A stretch of 64,000 nucleotides of DNA from Nothopassalora personata (taxonomy: Eukaryota > Ascomycota > Dothideomycetes > Mycosphaerellales > Mycosphaerellaceae), in assembly GCA_033816765.1 (NCBI GenBank), contig CM066287.1, positions 806,001 through 870,000 of the forward strand. Direction: 5' to 3'. Below are positions 21,640 through 31,246 of this stretch, piece by piece. How positions within the stretch are numbered: the first letter of the stretch is position 1; every line of letters begins with the position of its first letter. The position numbers were made by a program, and so were the translations under genes. The notes beneath the pieces are model-generated. The model did not search any database. It was not told the origin of the DNA and was given only the letters and a program-made list of their open reading frames with translations.

Positions 21640-23440
21640 TTTCGAAGGACTGGCGAGATGAGATCCGCGGGTTCAAAGCGATAAAGCGCTCGGGCCTGCT
21701 GCGCTCGAAGTCGTCTTGCAACTGCGCTTGATCGAATACAGCCCTAAGCAAGTGAGCCCTAGATCTATAAGGACGGATGCAGTTGTCCTGTAAGTGGATT
21801 TTCTGTATCTCGAAAGGCGCAGGATTGACAACGATAACGAGCTTGGGTGGCAGCTCGGCACGTGACTCTCTAAGGGAGGCCAATCTTTGTCTCGCAACTG
21901 CGCTGGACTTCATATAACCGTGGGCAAGTACTCTCTGCATATATGAGATTCTCCGAAGATATCCTGCCTGTGGCGTTACCCAATTTCGGACAGCGCAGGA
22001 TTGAAAACAATATGGAGCTTTGTGGTGACAGCCTCGTCGTGCATCGCTAAGAGAGGCCGATCTCTGTCTTGCAATTGCGCTTGACTAGATGTAACCCCAA
22101 GCAGGAAACTTCCGCACCTATGAGGTTGTATACAGAAACCTTGTGGTTGGTTCCACCGCATGTCCAACAGCGCAGGATTGACAACGAGGCCGAGCTTTTG
22201 GGTCACAGCCTCGTCACGTGCCATACCAAGCAGGTGCAACCTCGTCGCGCAACTGCGCTTGACAAGGTACAACCTCGAGCAGGAATTGGGCGTATCTCAT
22301 GGACTCGTTCAGGGTGTCTACAAGCGGATTTAGTATATCTCCAACAGCACAGGATTGGCAACGATATTGAGCTTCTTGCTAACAGCCTCGTCACGTGCCA
22401 TGTCAAACGAATGCAATCTCGTCTTGCATCTGCATTGAACCGATCGTAACCCTGAGGAGGAGTCGTGAGCATCTTAGAGAGCAGGCGACTCTATAATGCA
22501 AGCGAGTTTGGTATCTCGACAACAGCGCAGGATGGGCAACGATGTCCAGCTTCCTGGTGACAGCCTCGTCACGTGCCTTACCAATTAGGTACCATCGTCT
22601 CGCAACTGCGCTTGACTAGATACAGCACTGAGCGAAGAGTCTCTCTTTGAGTACTTATACTGAGATGCTACGAGTGAGTCTACTTCACTCCCATTTGCGC
22701 AGGATCGACAACGATGTTGGGTTTTTTTGGTGACAGCCTCGTCACGTGCCTTACCCAGTAGGTAACATCGTCTCGCAACTGCGCTCGACGACATGAAGCC
22801 CTAAGCAATAAAGTCCCGTAGCTAGAAGTGTCTGACCCAGATATACTGCAAATAATTTCACTTTATGTCCAATGACGCAGGATTGAGAACGATCTTCTCC
22901 AGCCACAGCCTCATCACGTGCCCTACCCAGCGAGTGCAACTTCGTGTTGCAACTGCGCCCATGCATGAATGGCGCTTAGCAAGAGCTTTCAGCATCTAAA
23001 GAGCCATATTAAGAAGTCCTATAGCTGGTGTGTCTGTACCTGCAATAGGGCAGTCACTATGGTGAAGTCGGACTATCAGTATGGGTCTTGGCAGGGGCTG
23101 TTACTGACAGTCGACTTCCCGATTACAACTGCGCTGCTGAAGATATCGCCTAGAGCAAGGGATTCCAGCTTTCGAATGGCTATCAGAAGACTTCCCCAGC
23201 TGGTGGGTCTGTATCTGTAGCAGAGCAGCTTCTATGGCCACGTCGGACTTCTGATCGATAAGTCTTGGCACGGGCTGTTAGAAAAAATCGAATTTACTGT
23301 CAACACTGCGCTGCTGCAGATACCAACTAGAGCAAGGAGTTCCAGCTTCCGAATGGCTACCAGAAGACGTCCCCGGCTGGTGTGTCTGTACCTGTAGCAG
23401 AGCAGTTATCGTAGCCACGGTGATAAGTCTTGGCACGGAC
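21640..23440 (+). repeat. Diverged ~177-bp tandem repeat array, about ten units
   Basis: The phrase GCGCAGGATTG (with variants) recurs at 21817, 21993, 22170, 22347, 22525, 22697 and 22876; spacings are 176, 177, 177, 178, 172 and 179 bp. A second phrase CAACTGCGCTTGAC follows at the same period and continues at about 22948, 23127 and 23305. Most units contain GCCTCGTCACGTGCC, including the palindrome CACGTG. Units differ by perhaps 20-35 percent by eye. 177 is divisible by three and minus-strand frames repeat ARDEAVT, but no frame stays open across units. It may be an old repeat-encoding exon or a satellite. Confidence 0.88.
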
Positions 23441-23883
23441 CCAGACCATGAGTCGATGGACGAGTATCTCGAGGGATCCGATAAGATGGACCAGTATGAC
23501 GAAGATATGGCTTCTGAGGTGCTGTGTGCGATGCTTGATCGGTGCTACGAGTTGTTGTACTCATTCAGGTCCTGGCTACAGTTGCAGATTCACTCCAGAA
23601 TTTCGACAACACCGCATATGGTCCGCTGCGGGTAGATATTCCTGCCAGAGTCCTTGAGCGAGAACCTGAATATAGATTCGGCTGGGTTTAATGTCCTGAA
23701 TTCGTGAGCGAGCACTGTGTCTCTCGGCGGCAGGTTGACCACTGTCTGTGACCGCAGTGAACAGAAAAGATCTCGTGACGTCCGAGCGTCCCTGCGCCAG
23801 TGAGATTTTTTCAGATCCCGCCGCTTGCAACATCCTCCTCACACGTTTTGGCTACATCCATCAGTCACCATCCGACAGTGATA

Positions 23884-24486
23884 ATGATCACCACAAGCGC
23901 AGTGCAGAAAGTCTTCGACATCTACGAGCTGCTCGAGATGATCATCTGCCAAGGTGAGTGAGATGTGATGCCCTTCTTGAGTTGATTCTACTGTAGCACC
24001 GCATGATACCCACAATCTAAAGCGTGTTTTCAAGTTCTGGAAAGACGTGATCGGCGGGTCGAAGGACATCCGAAGCTCTAGGCTGCTGCGCCCTACAGAC
24101 TCGGGCGAAGCCTGGGGAGCTGACGAGCTCGAAAGATTCAACACGGTGTCTCAGTACGACTCGAAAGCAGCTCAAAAGATGCTGTGTTGGACACTTTACT
24201 GGTGCGGCGAGTTGTCGTACTCATCCAGCTCCTGGCCACGACTGGACCCGAACCTACAGATCTCATCCAAAGTCTTCAGAGCTACGCATATTGGCCGCAG
24301 GGGCCACACATAATCCTGCCAGACTCCCTGGGACAGAAAATCGACATCATAGACCAGATAGTCACAGATCCGTCAGTCTGTGCGTTGTCGCTGAAGGTGT
24401 CGCGCTGGAACGACTTTCGGAATAATTTCGAAGGCCCTCACGACAGCCAGACAACACGGCTTCAGCGTACAATACAGACGGTCTAA
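23884..24486 (+). pseudogene. Frameshifted F-box-like gene
   Basis: Exon 1 (23884-23953, exactly 70 nt) reads MITTSAVQKVFDIYELLEMI. An intron at 23954-23996 (GTGAGT...TGTAG) joins in phase 1 to LKRVFKFWKDVIGGSKDIRS. The frame ends at 24313 after an unrelated tail. The family-like continuation, LIQLLATTGPEPTDLIQSLQ then WNDFRNNFEG, lies in another frame (24184-24486). A small indel near 24180 is the simplest explanation. The VFDIYELLE...W.DVI pattern matches a large F-box-like family seen in related fungi. Confidence 0.6.
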
Positions 24487-24499
24487 GGATCAGGGACCT

Positions 24500-24830
24500 A
24501 ATCGCTACGAAGGATGTACTTTGACACTATAGGAGAGGTACCTGAACGCCGGGCACCGCGCGAAATTGAAGATCATGGTATTGTTCGAGGTCGAGTCAGC
24601 CATCTGCCTCGACGATCTATAGCCGTCCGACAAAGCCCGAATGCAAAGAACGTCCACGAAATATGGCGCAGACCTTGCGTACTTCAAGGGACCACTGCCG
24701 CGACATCGCCGGCTGTACCGTTCCTCCAAGAATGAGCTCGATGCAGTCAAGGTCATCGACCAGGGCCTTGAGCTGAAGGACAAAGACTTGAGACAGCTGC
24801 GAGTACTGCATCTCTCCTAACAGTGATTGA
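24500..24830 (+). pseudogene. C-terminal relic of an F-box-like family member
   Basis: Plus-strand translation with frame breaks gives SSKNELDAVKVIDQGLELKD, resembling the C-terminal part of this family (a helical segment near the end). It has no start and is probably the tail of the preceding broken gene or of another copy. Confidence 0.3.
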
Positions 24831-25425
24831 AGCGAAGGAATTTTGGAGAGAGCATGATCTGATTACAGAGATGTGACATGCAAGAGACGCCTCGCTGGAT
24901 CTCAAATCGTGGATCGTGAGTCGGAGAGTTGAGAATTCGGTCTCGACGTCAAAGTCATCGTGTCGGAGAGTCAGATTGAGCCGTCATGCGGGGGCCGGGC
25001 GCCGAGCTGTAGCAGTCGTATCTTGCTGTAATACGACGAGACCAATGTGTTCGTCTGCAACAGAAACCGCGTGCGAGACCGGTGGTCAGTGAATACTTCT
25101 GTCGTGTAGTCGACAGAGGTACGGCCACCCGATGCTACCAAATGAAGCCGTACCATGGAAATGGTGAGGCGGCCGAGGTGAAGGCCTTTGGTCGTCGGAT
25201 GAGCACCGCGTCATGGTGATAGATCCGTCTTCGTCATCAATAGCCGCAGTGAATGAGACCAATCTCGCAATGCCCATGCGTCTATGCAGCAATCCAGTCG
25301 TAAGCTTCTTCCCCAACCATTGCTTGATTAGGCTTCTCCTTATACCCAAGATCTCGCAACAACCATCGTCTTGAAACCCATCTGACAGTTGATCTTCGCA
25401 AATTTGGCCGATTTCGACGGCGGAA

Positions 25426-26377
25426 ATGGCCTCCGATAGCGCAGCGCATAAGGTCCCTGGCATCTACGAGCTGCTCCAGGCTATAATCAGTGCAGGTGCG
25501 TGCGTTCTACAATGCAACATCAGCCATCTACTAACTGGACCTCAGTTCCAGCGCATCCCACGAAAAGCCCCGCGGTGGATCTCACGCTCGTCTCAAGGAC
25601 CTGGAGAGACATTGCCGACGGCTCCAAAGCAGTGCAGCTCTCCAGATCACTGCTCCCGCAGGTCTTCAGGGGACGCATGTGGACCGGAGACAATGTTGGT
25701 GATGTGGACCCGAGAGAAGCCGTGTCCCAAATCGACTCGACACTCGCGGAACTGTTTTATCGGTGCGACCCAGTGTCATTTTCCGGCAAGCCTCGGATCC
25801 AGGGCAAAACGCTTCTGCAAGTTCAAGTCGAGAGCTGCGCGTAAGACGTTCGGGTTCGTGCGATACGTGGACGTCTCTCTTCCAAAAAGTTCCAGACAGT
25901 CGACTTCCTCGACCAATACGTCACTACTCCGCCAGTCTGTGCAATAACAATCGTTGCCAAGTATTGCATTACAACTTCGACGCGGGGCAGTGGGACAGTA
26001 CATTCGAGGAGCACAACGAAGCCACTGCATTCGAGGAGCGGGGACCAAGTTTGCGCGACCTGCTGGCGGTCAAGATCGGAATTCAAGATACCCAACGGCG
26101 ATACTGCTCCCGTGTCGACTGCGACCAGTTTGTTGTCATGGCGAGCTCTGAGGTCAGCTTGCCATTTACACGGCCGGAGAATCTCACGTTGGCAGAGGAG
26201 AGGGCAGCGTGGTTGAAGACTTTGCATACTTCGAGGGCGCACTTCCACGCCATCGACGTATTCAGCATCACTCCGAGGCAGAGCAGAACATGGCGATCGC
26301 CAGAGACGCCAGACTGATGCTGTCTTGGGAGACTCTCGAGAAGTTGGGACTCGAGGGTGGCTTGAATGTTGGCTAAG
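25426..26377 (+). pseudogene. F-box-like gene with probable frameshifts
   Basis: Exon 1 (25426-25495, again 70 nt) reads MASDSAAHKVPGIYELLQAI. A 50-nt intron (25496-25545; CTAAC, CTCAG) joins in phase 1 to VDLTLVSRTWRDIADGSKAV, the family's F-box-like core. The frame stops at 25844. Family-like sequence resumes in another frame (25845-26317: TWTSLFQKVPDSRLP, then FEERGPSLRDLLAVKIGIQD). The typical C-terminus NMAIARDARLMLSWETLEKL is in a third frame up to a TAA near 26377. A GTAAGA at 25841 could be a donor, so part of the change may be an intron; two independent frame changes favour a pseudogene. Confidence 0.55.
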
Positions 26378-26529
26378 TCTTGGACTAAGGCCATCGTGTT
26401 TCAAAGCCTGAGGTCGAAGATGTCCGGCATGTCAAAGATGCTTCGCTAGCTTCTGAGTCGAGGAACGTGAGACGGAATAGAGGCGTCGATCTCGGACACG
26501 AAGTTGGTATGAACTTCCCGGAGGTACTT

Positions 26530-26660
26530 TGACGTCACCGTCGGTCCATACTACCGAAGACGAGCTATAGCCACCGGGCAGAGGGATGCTCAGCTCGTTC
26601 TCTCGCCACGGATGCTGGAAGAGCTCGGCTGGCAGGAGGGGTATGATTGAGATGCGCGGA
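26530..26660 (+). pseudogene. Short F-box-like family tail
   Basis: About 40 codons reading YYRRRAIATGQRDAQLVLSP and ending ELGWQEGYD before TGA resemble the family C-terminus found at 26290-26377. A remnant only. Confidence 0.35.
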
Positions 26661-26790
26661 TGTCGAACACCACGAAGAGTACACCTGAGTCCTGGGTGCC
26701 CGCACAGCTAATCGCTAGTGATGAATGCCGCTGGTCTGCTCCATCGGGTATATCCGATACTATGCTGCAACCCAGACATGAATGTTCCAG

Positions 26791-27495
26791 CTACCAGACT
26801 TCCGAAGGATCGACCTTGATGTTCTCGCCATTCGGCCGGACAGTCTTGCGGTTCTTGTCGTGCTTCAATGGCTTGCGCATATCATACGCATCACTGCCAT
26901 CGTTGTAGTAGTCCGTAATGCGGCGGAAGACAGAGTAGCTAGCCCAAGTCAGCAGCAAACTTCACCAAATCACAGATTATGGCTCACCCCATCTTCTTAT
27001 ACAGCTTGATTGCTGCAGCGTTCTCAACTCTCACAAACAGGTCCACGAACCAGGCATTCTGCTCATCGCCCGCCACCTCAATCGCCTCGCTCAACTTCGT
27101 AGCATAGCCAAGTCGTCTGGCACTCGGCGCCACAGTCAGACACGTGATGTGTGCATGCCACGGCAAGTAATTGCTCGCCTTTCCCTTCTGATACACTTTG
27201 AGTCCCGGGTCATACGGCTCGATAGGCGGTGCGTAGGGCGAGGCCTCGACTTTGCCAAGAACTAAGAGGCCGGTTGTGTCAGCCAACTGGCACATCTTAC
27301 ACCCATCGCGAAGAGGCAATACGTACTATAAGCTTCGATCTGACCGCTAGGAGATTCGATGACTTTGCATAAAGATGGCCATTTCCTGAAGTATTCGAGG
27401 TAGAAGCCGATGTTGTAGGTCTCCGTCAGGTGGTCGAGGTTGCATGGGTTGAATTTGAGGAGATCCATAGAAGTCATGGGCCGTACATTTGCCAT
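26791..27495 (-). CDS. NAA20: NatB N-terminal acetyltransferase catalytic subunit
   Basis: Three exons, 27495-27327, 27261-26988 and 26938-26791, joined in phases 1 and 2 across 65- and 49-nt introns; 196 residues. The start MANVRPMTSMDLLKFNPCNL with LTETYNIGFYLEYFRKWPSL is the NAA20/NAT3 signature. The GNAT acetyl-CoA loop reads APSARRLGYATKLSE, and FVDLFVRVENAAAIKLYKKM and YDMRKPLKHDKNRKTVRP complete the family pattern. NatB acetylates nascent proteins beginning Met-Asp, Met-Glu, Met-Asn or Met-Gln on the ribosome, with NAA25 as partner. Length is close to yeast Nat3. It is an intact core gene inside a degenerate island. Confidence 0.94.
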
Positions 27496-28012
27496 ATTTG
27501 GCGGGCTTCGTAGTTCGGTCGATGTTATGCCCGATGAACGAGGAAATATTATTCGACAAGGTGTTGTTGCTTCAAGCAAACGTTTGCTGTGGCTCCTCCG
27601 GGCTTGCCCCGCGTGCGGCCGCGCCCTCAAGTGACGAAGTCCTTTGCAGGCAATTCATTCGATGACCGCTCCAGTTTATTTCTGCAGTGCGAGACTCGTC
27701 CTGGTCAATGTACATTGGCGTTGTTTTTGGCTTGAGGAGTTAGTGTTTGTGTCTTGTCCGAAAAAGATGTCCGCAGCCAAGGTGTGCAATGATTCTGTAG
27801 GAAGATCTCTGGCAAGAGAATCAGCCACGACACATGGCTGAAATGGCACCCAGGGCAGAAGATGATGCCTGGTTCACGGATGAATCATAGGTGACCAGCT
27901 GCGTCATTCGCACGTACCGCGAGGCTGCCAAACATACTCTTCCCCATTCAATGCTCACTGTCATTTATAACTCGCTGACCTCCATCCTTGATCCACTCAC
28001 TGTCAGAGCAAT

Positions 28013-28117
28013 ATGGCTTCGACGCCCTCCGCGGGAAGCGCCATCCACTATAGCACGGTGTTGCTAGTCTTCGCACTTACAAGCATCATCTCATACAGTC
28101 TCGGTCACTTTATCTAA
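28013..28117 (+). CDS. Possible 34-residue single-pass membrane peptide
   Basis: ATG with a favourable context (GCAATATGGCT), 34 codons, then TAA. It has a polar start followed by one hydrophobic helix, TVLLVFALTSIISYSLGHFI. I do not recognise it. It could be a genuine small membrane protein or a chance frame; there is no conservation evidence. Confidence 0.3.
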   Translation: MASTPSAGSAIHYSTVLLVFALTSIISYSLGHFI

Positions 28118-28369
28118 AACCTGAAACCTGCACCCTCTGCGATCTTATCAAGGACCTTTACTGTGGCGCGCCTCAAGAATACCATACGACTACCATTCCT
28201 TGCACGGAAATCTACCCGGCGTCCTCAAAACGGGCGTTGTCATCTATGCTTAGTCAATGCACGGCAATATACTGTGCAGGCTTGCACACCAATCACTTCC
28301 TCCGCATCTTCCGCACTCAGGCCGGGGCATCCGAGCGGTTTCAGGACACGTACTCACCTCACCGCCTTC

Positions 28370-28520
28370 GATGTGTCAATAGTGTCGCGCCAGGCTCGTG
28401 CGACAAGCTTGAGTTTCTGGGATCTGGCGAGGTGCAGCTTGGCAAATGATGATCTCAAGGAGCTCGGCGATATTAAAGATCCTCTGAGCGGCATTCATCT
28501 TGAGGTCGCCGGTGAGCGCG
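28370..28520 (-). pseudogene. F-box-like N-terminal fragment
   Basis: Minus strand reads IFNIAELLEIIICQ then, after a one-base frame change, LHLARSQKLKLVARAWRDTI. These are the family's opening helix and F-box-like core. The intron that other copies have between these two blocks is missing here, so this copy may be a retrocopy or a deletion derivative. Confidence 0.45.
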
Positions 28521-28714
28521 TGCCGCAGATCCTGTTTCGGGGAGTGAGACGGCAGGATGTTGGTGAATCGTAAGTCAGTATAGATGACGGGTGTTGGCGT
28601 TGACGGTTATTGCTGGAACAGGCCATACTTCCCATGTCGGATGAGCTGGAGCCTTCTTGCAGCGTCTTTGCAACATCAAAGAATCGAAGGCCGTTCCCGA
28701 GCTGCGATCAGTCT

Positions 28715-29098
28715 TCAGTCCGAGTCTACGTCGACTTCAACGTCGTACTTGGCCCGTTCCCGCAAACTGTCTACCGAGGCATGCCAGTCCAGGGCACGAT
28801 TCCTTTGCTTCGCCTTTTCGAAGTCGATGCCTACTTCAGCCGAGACTCCGCGGTATCTCGGCAAGAACCCTTGAAAGTACGGATTTTGCAACAACTCATC
28901 GAGTCTATCGCCCTTAGCGTTCTCACCTTGGGCCTGGAATCCCGCCTGTACCATGATATCGTCCCTTGAGAGAAGCTCGGTGGCCTTGAACTTGTGCTGT
29001 GTCGCAGTCAACGCATCGCGGACGGCCAAGAAATCATTGATCTTCAACCCGTCCTTGTTATGCGCGGTGCAGGCGTCATCATAGTATTGGCTCTTCAT
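28715..29098 (-). CDS. Hypothetical acidic protein, 127 aa
   Basis: Single frame from an ATG in A-rich context (AAAAAATGAAG). It is charged and helical (NDFLAVRDALTATQHKFKAT, RDDIMVQAGFQAQGENAKGD) and ends in VEVDVDSD. No recognised family. Codon composition looks gene-like and it is flanked by F-box-like relics. It could be a real small gene or a surviving fragment. Confidence 0.4.
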   Translation of the reverse strand: MKSQYYDDACTAHNKDGLKINDFLAVRDALTATQHKFKATELLSRDDIMVQAGFQAQGENAKGDRLDELLQNPYFQGFLPRYRGVSAEVGIDFEKAKQRNRALDWHASVDSLRERAKYDVEVDVDSD

Positions 29099-29101
29099 TT
29101 T

Positions 29102-29293
29102 TTAAGTGTCAGAGATCCAGCCGCACGTGCCGACTGTGATGTTTGAGATCGGTGCTGTGGTCATGAACTGCTCGAGATCACACGAACGATTCAACGCATG
29201 AGGCAAGACAACAGTAATATCGTAGTAGGTAGGAGTATCCTCCTCTTGCACAAAAGCGTGATGTACCTTGTCGAATGCCGGATTGAGCCTCAC
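29102..29293 (-). pseudogene. F-box-like family mid-region fragment
   Basis: 63 codons reading YYDITVVLPHALNRSCDLEQ then TTAPISNITVGTCGWI. This is similar in plan to the family segment between the F-box core and the C-terminus. No start exon is attached. Confidence 0.35.
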
Positions 29294-29407
29294 CCATTCG
29301 GCCGCGTTGTGGGTGCAACAGGTGTCGAAGAGCCAGTTGGCGCAGTCGTCTGCATGAGCATCAACCTCGTCATAGTAGAATGTACTCAGAACGAGCGATC
29401 ATCGGAT

Positions 29408-29525
29408 TGCTTTCTAGTTATTCATCGAGTCCCGCAAGTTTCGTGCGACAAGCTCGAGCTCCTGCACTTGATCAGGCTCGCACTGACAGACGATGATCTC
29501 GAGTAGCTCTGCGGTGTAGTGAAAT
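29408..29525 (-). pseudogene. F-box-like N-terminal fragment
   Basis: Minus strand reads YTAELLEIIVCQCEPDQVQE then LELVARNLRDSMNN, the same opening pattern as at 28370-28520. It stops soon after. A relic. Confidence 0.4.
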
Positions 29526-29941
29526 TGCTGGGCTGCTGCCAGTTGGCGGCTTGACTGTACTGGGTGGTTATGTGTGAGGAAGGAGTGGTTGATATAGCGG
29601 CGATGATGCGGTCGGATGCGCGGATTTGTTGGCTGCAACTCATCGTGTGGAACTTTGGCTAAACGCGAGAGTAGCGGGTGTCAGCAGGTGCCAGGCTCTG
29701 AAGCTGCATTGCCTGGAGGGCGACGTCTCACGCCGCCGCCGATGTACACTTGGTTCTACCTTATTCACACATTCACATCCTCCAAAATACATGCCAGGCC
29801 TTTCCTCCAGCAGGATCCCTGGAGCGCCTTCGCTATGCCACCCGAAATCCATATCTGCACACGTCACATGGCTCGATGCCGTTATCCTTGCCTATCCATC
29901 TGATCAGCATAATTCCAACCGTCGTCTGTCCTCATCCTGAA

Positions 29942-30301
29942 TTACCTCTGCTTATGCTTCGGATTCTTGCTACATATTATGTAGACATATCGTCCTCCCT
30001 TCCTCCTGACGCTCTTGCATCCATCGCACAGCTTTTTGACACTACTTCTGACTTTCATCCCTCTGACCTGCTGCCTTGTCGCAGCCCTGCTCCTCGATGC
30101 ACCCTCAACCTGAAGCTTCTGCATTCCCTGCAAAATTGATGGTCGCTGTGCTTGGCTGGCGATCGTGTGCTTGCATGTCTGACTGCTGCATTGTCGTTTC
30201 GCTGGTGGCGAGGCATTGAGGGCGTATCGTATGCTGGCAATGCGTGGGCGGGTGGTGATCGAGCGACGCAAGGAATGTTGGGAAAGGCGTGAGAAGAGCA
30301 T
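29942..30301 (-). CDS. RTC6: Mitochondrial large-subunit ribosomal protein bL36
   Basis: 119 residues. The C-terminal 38 residues are a full bL36 zinc-ribbon domain: [20 protein letters not shown] then [18 protein letters not shown], with Cys-x2-Cys, a later Cys and His as zinc ligands. The N-terminal ~80 residues are Arg/Ser/Thr-rich with no acidic residues at the start ([20 protein letters not shown]), a clear mitochondrial presequence. bL36 is the smallest protein of the mitochondrial 54S subunit. The gene is divergent from the uS17 gene across a 280-bp shared promoter. Confidence 0.94.
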   Translation of the reverse strand: MLFSRLSQHSLRRSITTRPRIASIRYALNASPPAKRQCSSQTCKHTIASQAQRPSILQGMQKLQVEGASRSRAATRQQVRGMKVRSSVKKLCDGCKSVRRKGGRYVYIICSKNPKHKQR

Positions 30302-30581
30302 GATGGCAATGTGTGATCGATATGTATGATATCGTGACTTCCTGCATCTCCATCTTGAAGTTCGAGTTCGAGATGCTGTCCCACCACTTTCTTCTCCGAC
30401 CTGCCGACGTTCCTGCCTCAGGCGTGCACACAGCCGCCAAGATTATTTTGCGGCAGGCGCTAGTGAACACCTCGAATTTGGGAAGGCATCATCTAAACAA
30501 CAGCGCCGCTGACCACCACCGCCCAACAAGACTTCCTCCCATCGCCAACTTCGACAATTCGATTGCACACGACTCGCAATC

Positions 30582-31246
30582 ATGGCGACCGAATTGACCG
30601 TCCAGAGCGAGCGCGCTTTCCAGAAGCAGCCACACGTCTTCACCAACCAGAAGGTGAAGAGCCGCAAGACACCAAAGGTCGGAAAGGGTGGCCGGAGATG
30701 GTACAAGGACGTCGGTCTGGGCTTCAGGACTCCAAAGACGGCCATTGAGGGCAGCTACATTGGTATGTGCAGCAAAGGCTATGCGCAAGAGGAAGTCATA
30801 TGAGAGATACGCACTGCAGAACGAGGGCATGCCAAGACGAGGTGAAGAACATGGATACTGATGTCCTCCGCCCACAGACAAGAAGTGCCCCTTCACCGGC
30901 CTCGTCTCCATCCGCGGCCGTATCCTCACCGGTACCGTCGTCTCCACCAAGATGCACCGCACACTTGTCATCCGCCGCGAGTACCTCCACTTCATCCCCA
31001 AGTACTCCCGTTACGAGAAGCGCCACAAGAACCTCGCCGCACACGTCTCGCCTGCATTCCGCGTCTCCGAGGGCGATGTCGTCACTGTTGGCCAATGCCG
31101 ACCGCTCAGCAAGACTGTACGAACCGCAGATTCATCCCTCGAACACACCACACCCGGCATACTAATTCTTCATCTAGGTCCGCTTCAACGTTCTGCGCGT
31201 CCTGCCAAGAACTGGCAAGGCCGTCAAGCAGTTCAACAAGTTCTAA
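30582..31246 (+). CDS. RPS11: Cytosolic 40S ribosomal protein S11 (uS17)
   Basis: Three exons, 30582-30762, 30878-31116 and 31178-31246; 162 residues. Joins are phase 1 and phase 0, with donors GTATGT and GTACGA and acceptors CCACAG and ATCTAG. The sequence [72 protein letters not shown] and [15 protein letters not shown] is unmistakable uS17. It is part of the small-subunit body where it contacts 18S rRNA. Intron 1 (115 nt) is longer than usual here. Confidence 0.97.

Noticed and set aside
21976..22966. Protein-coding genes on the minus strand within the tandem array (98- and 71-codon frames)
   Set aside because: Frames follow the repeat unit and break between units; no start, splice chain or domain.
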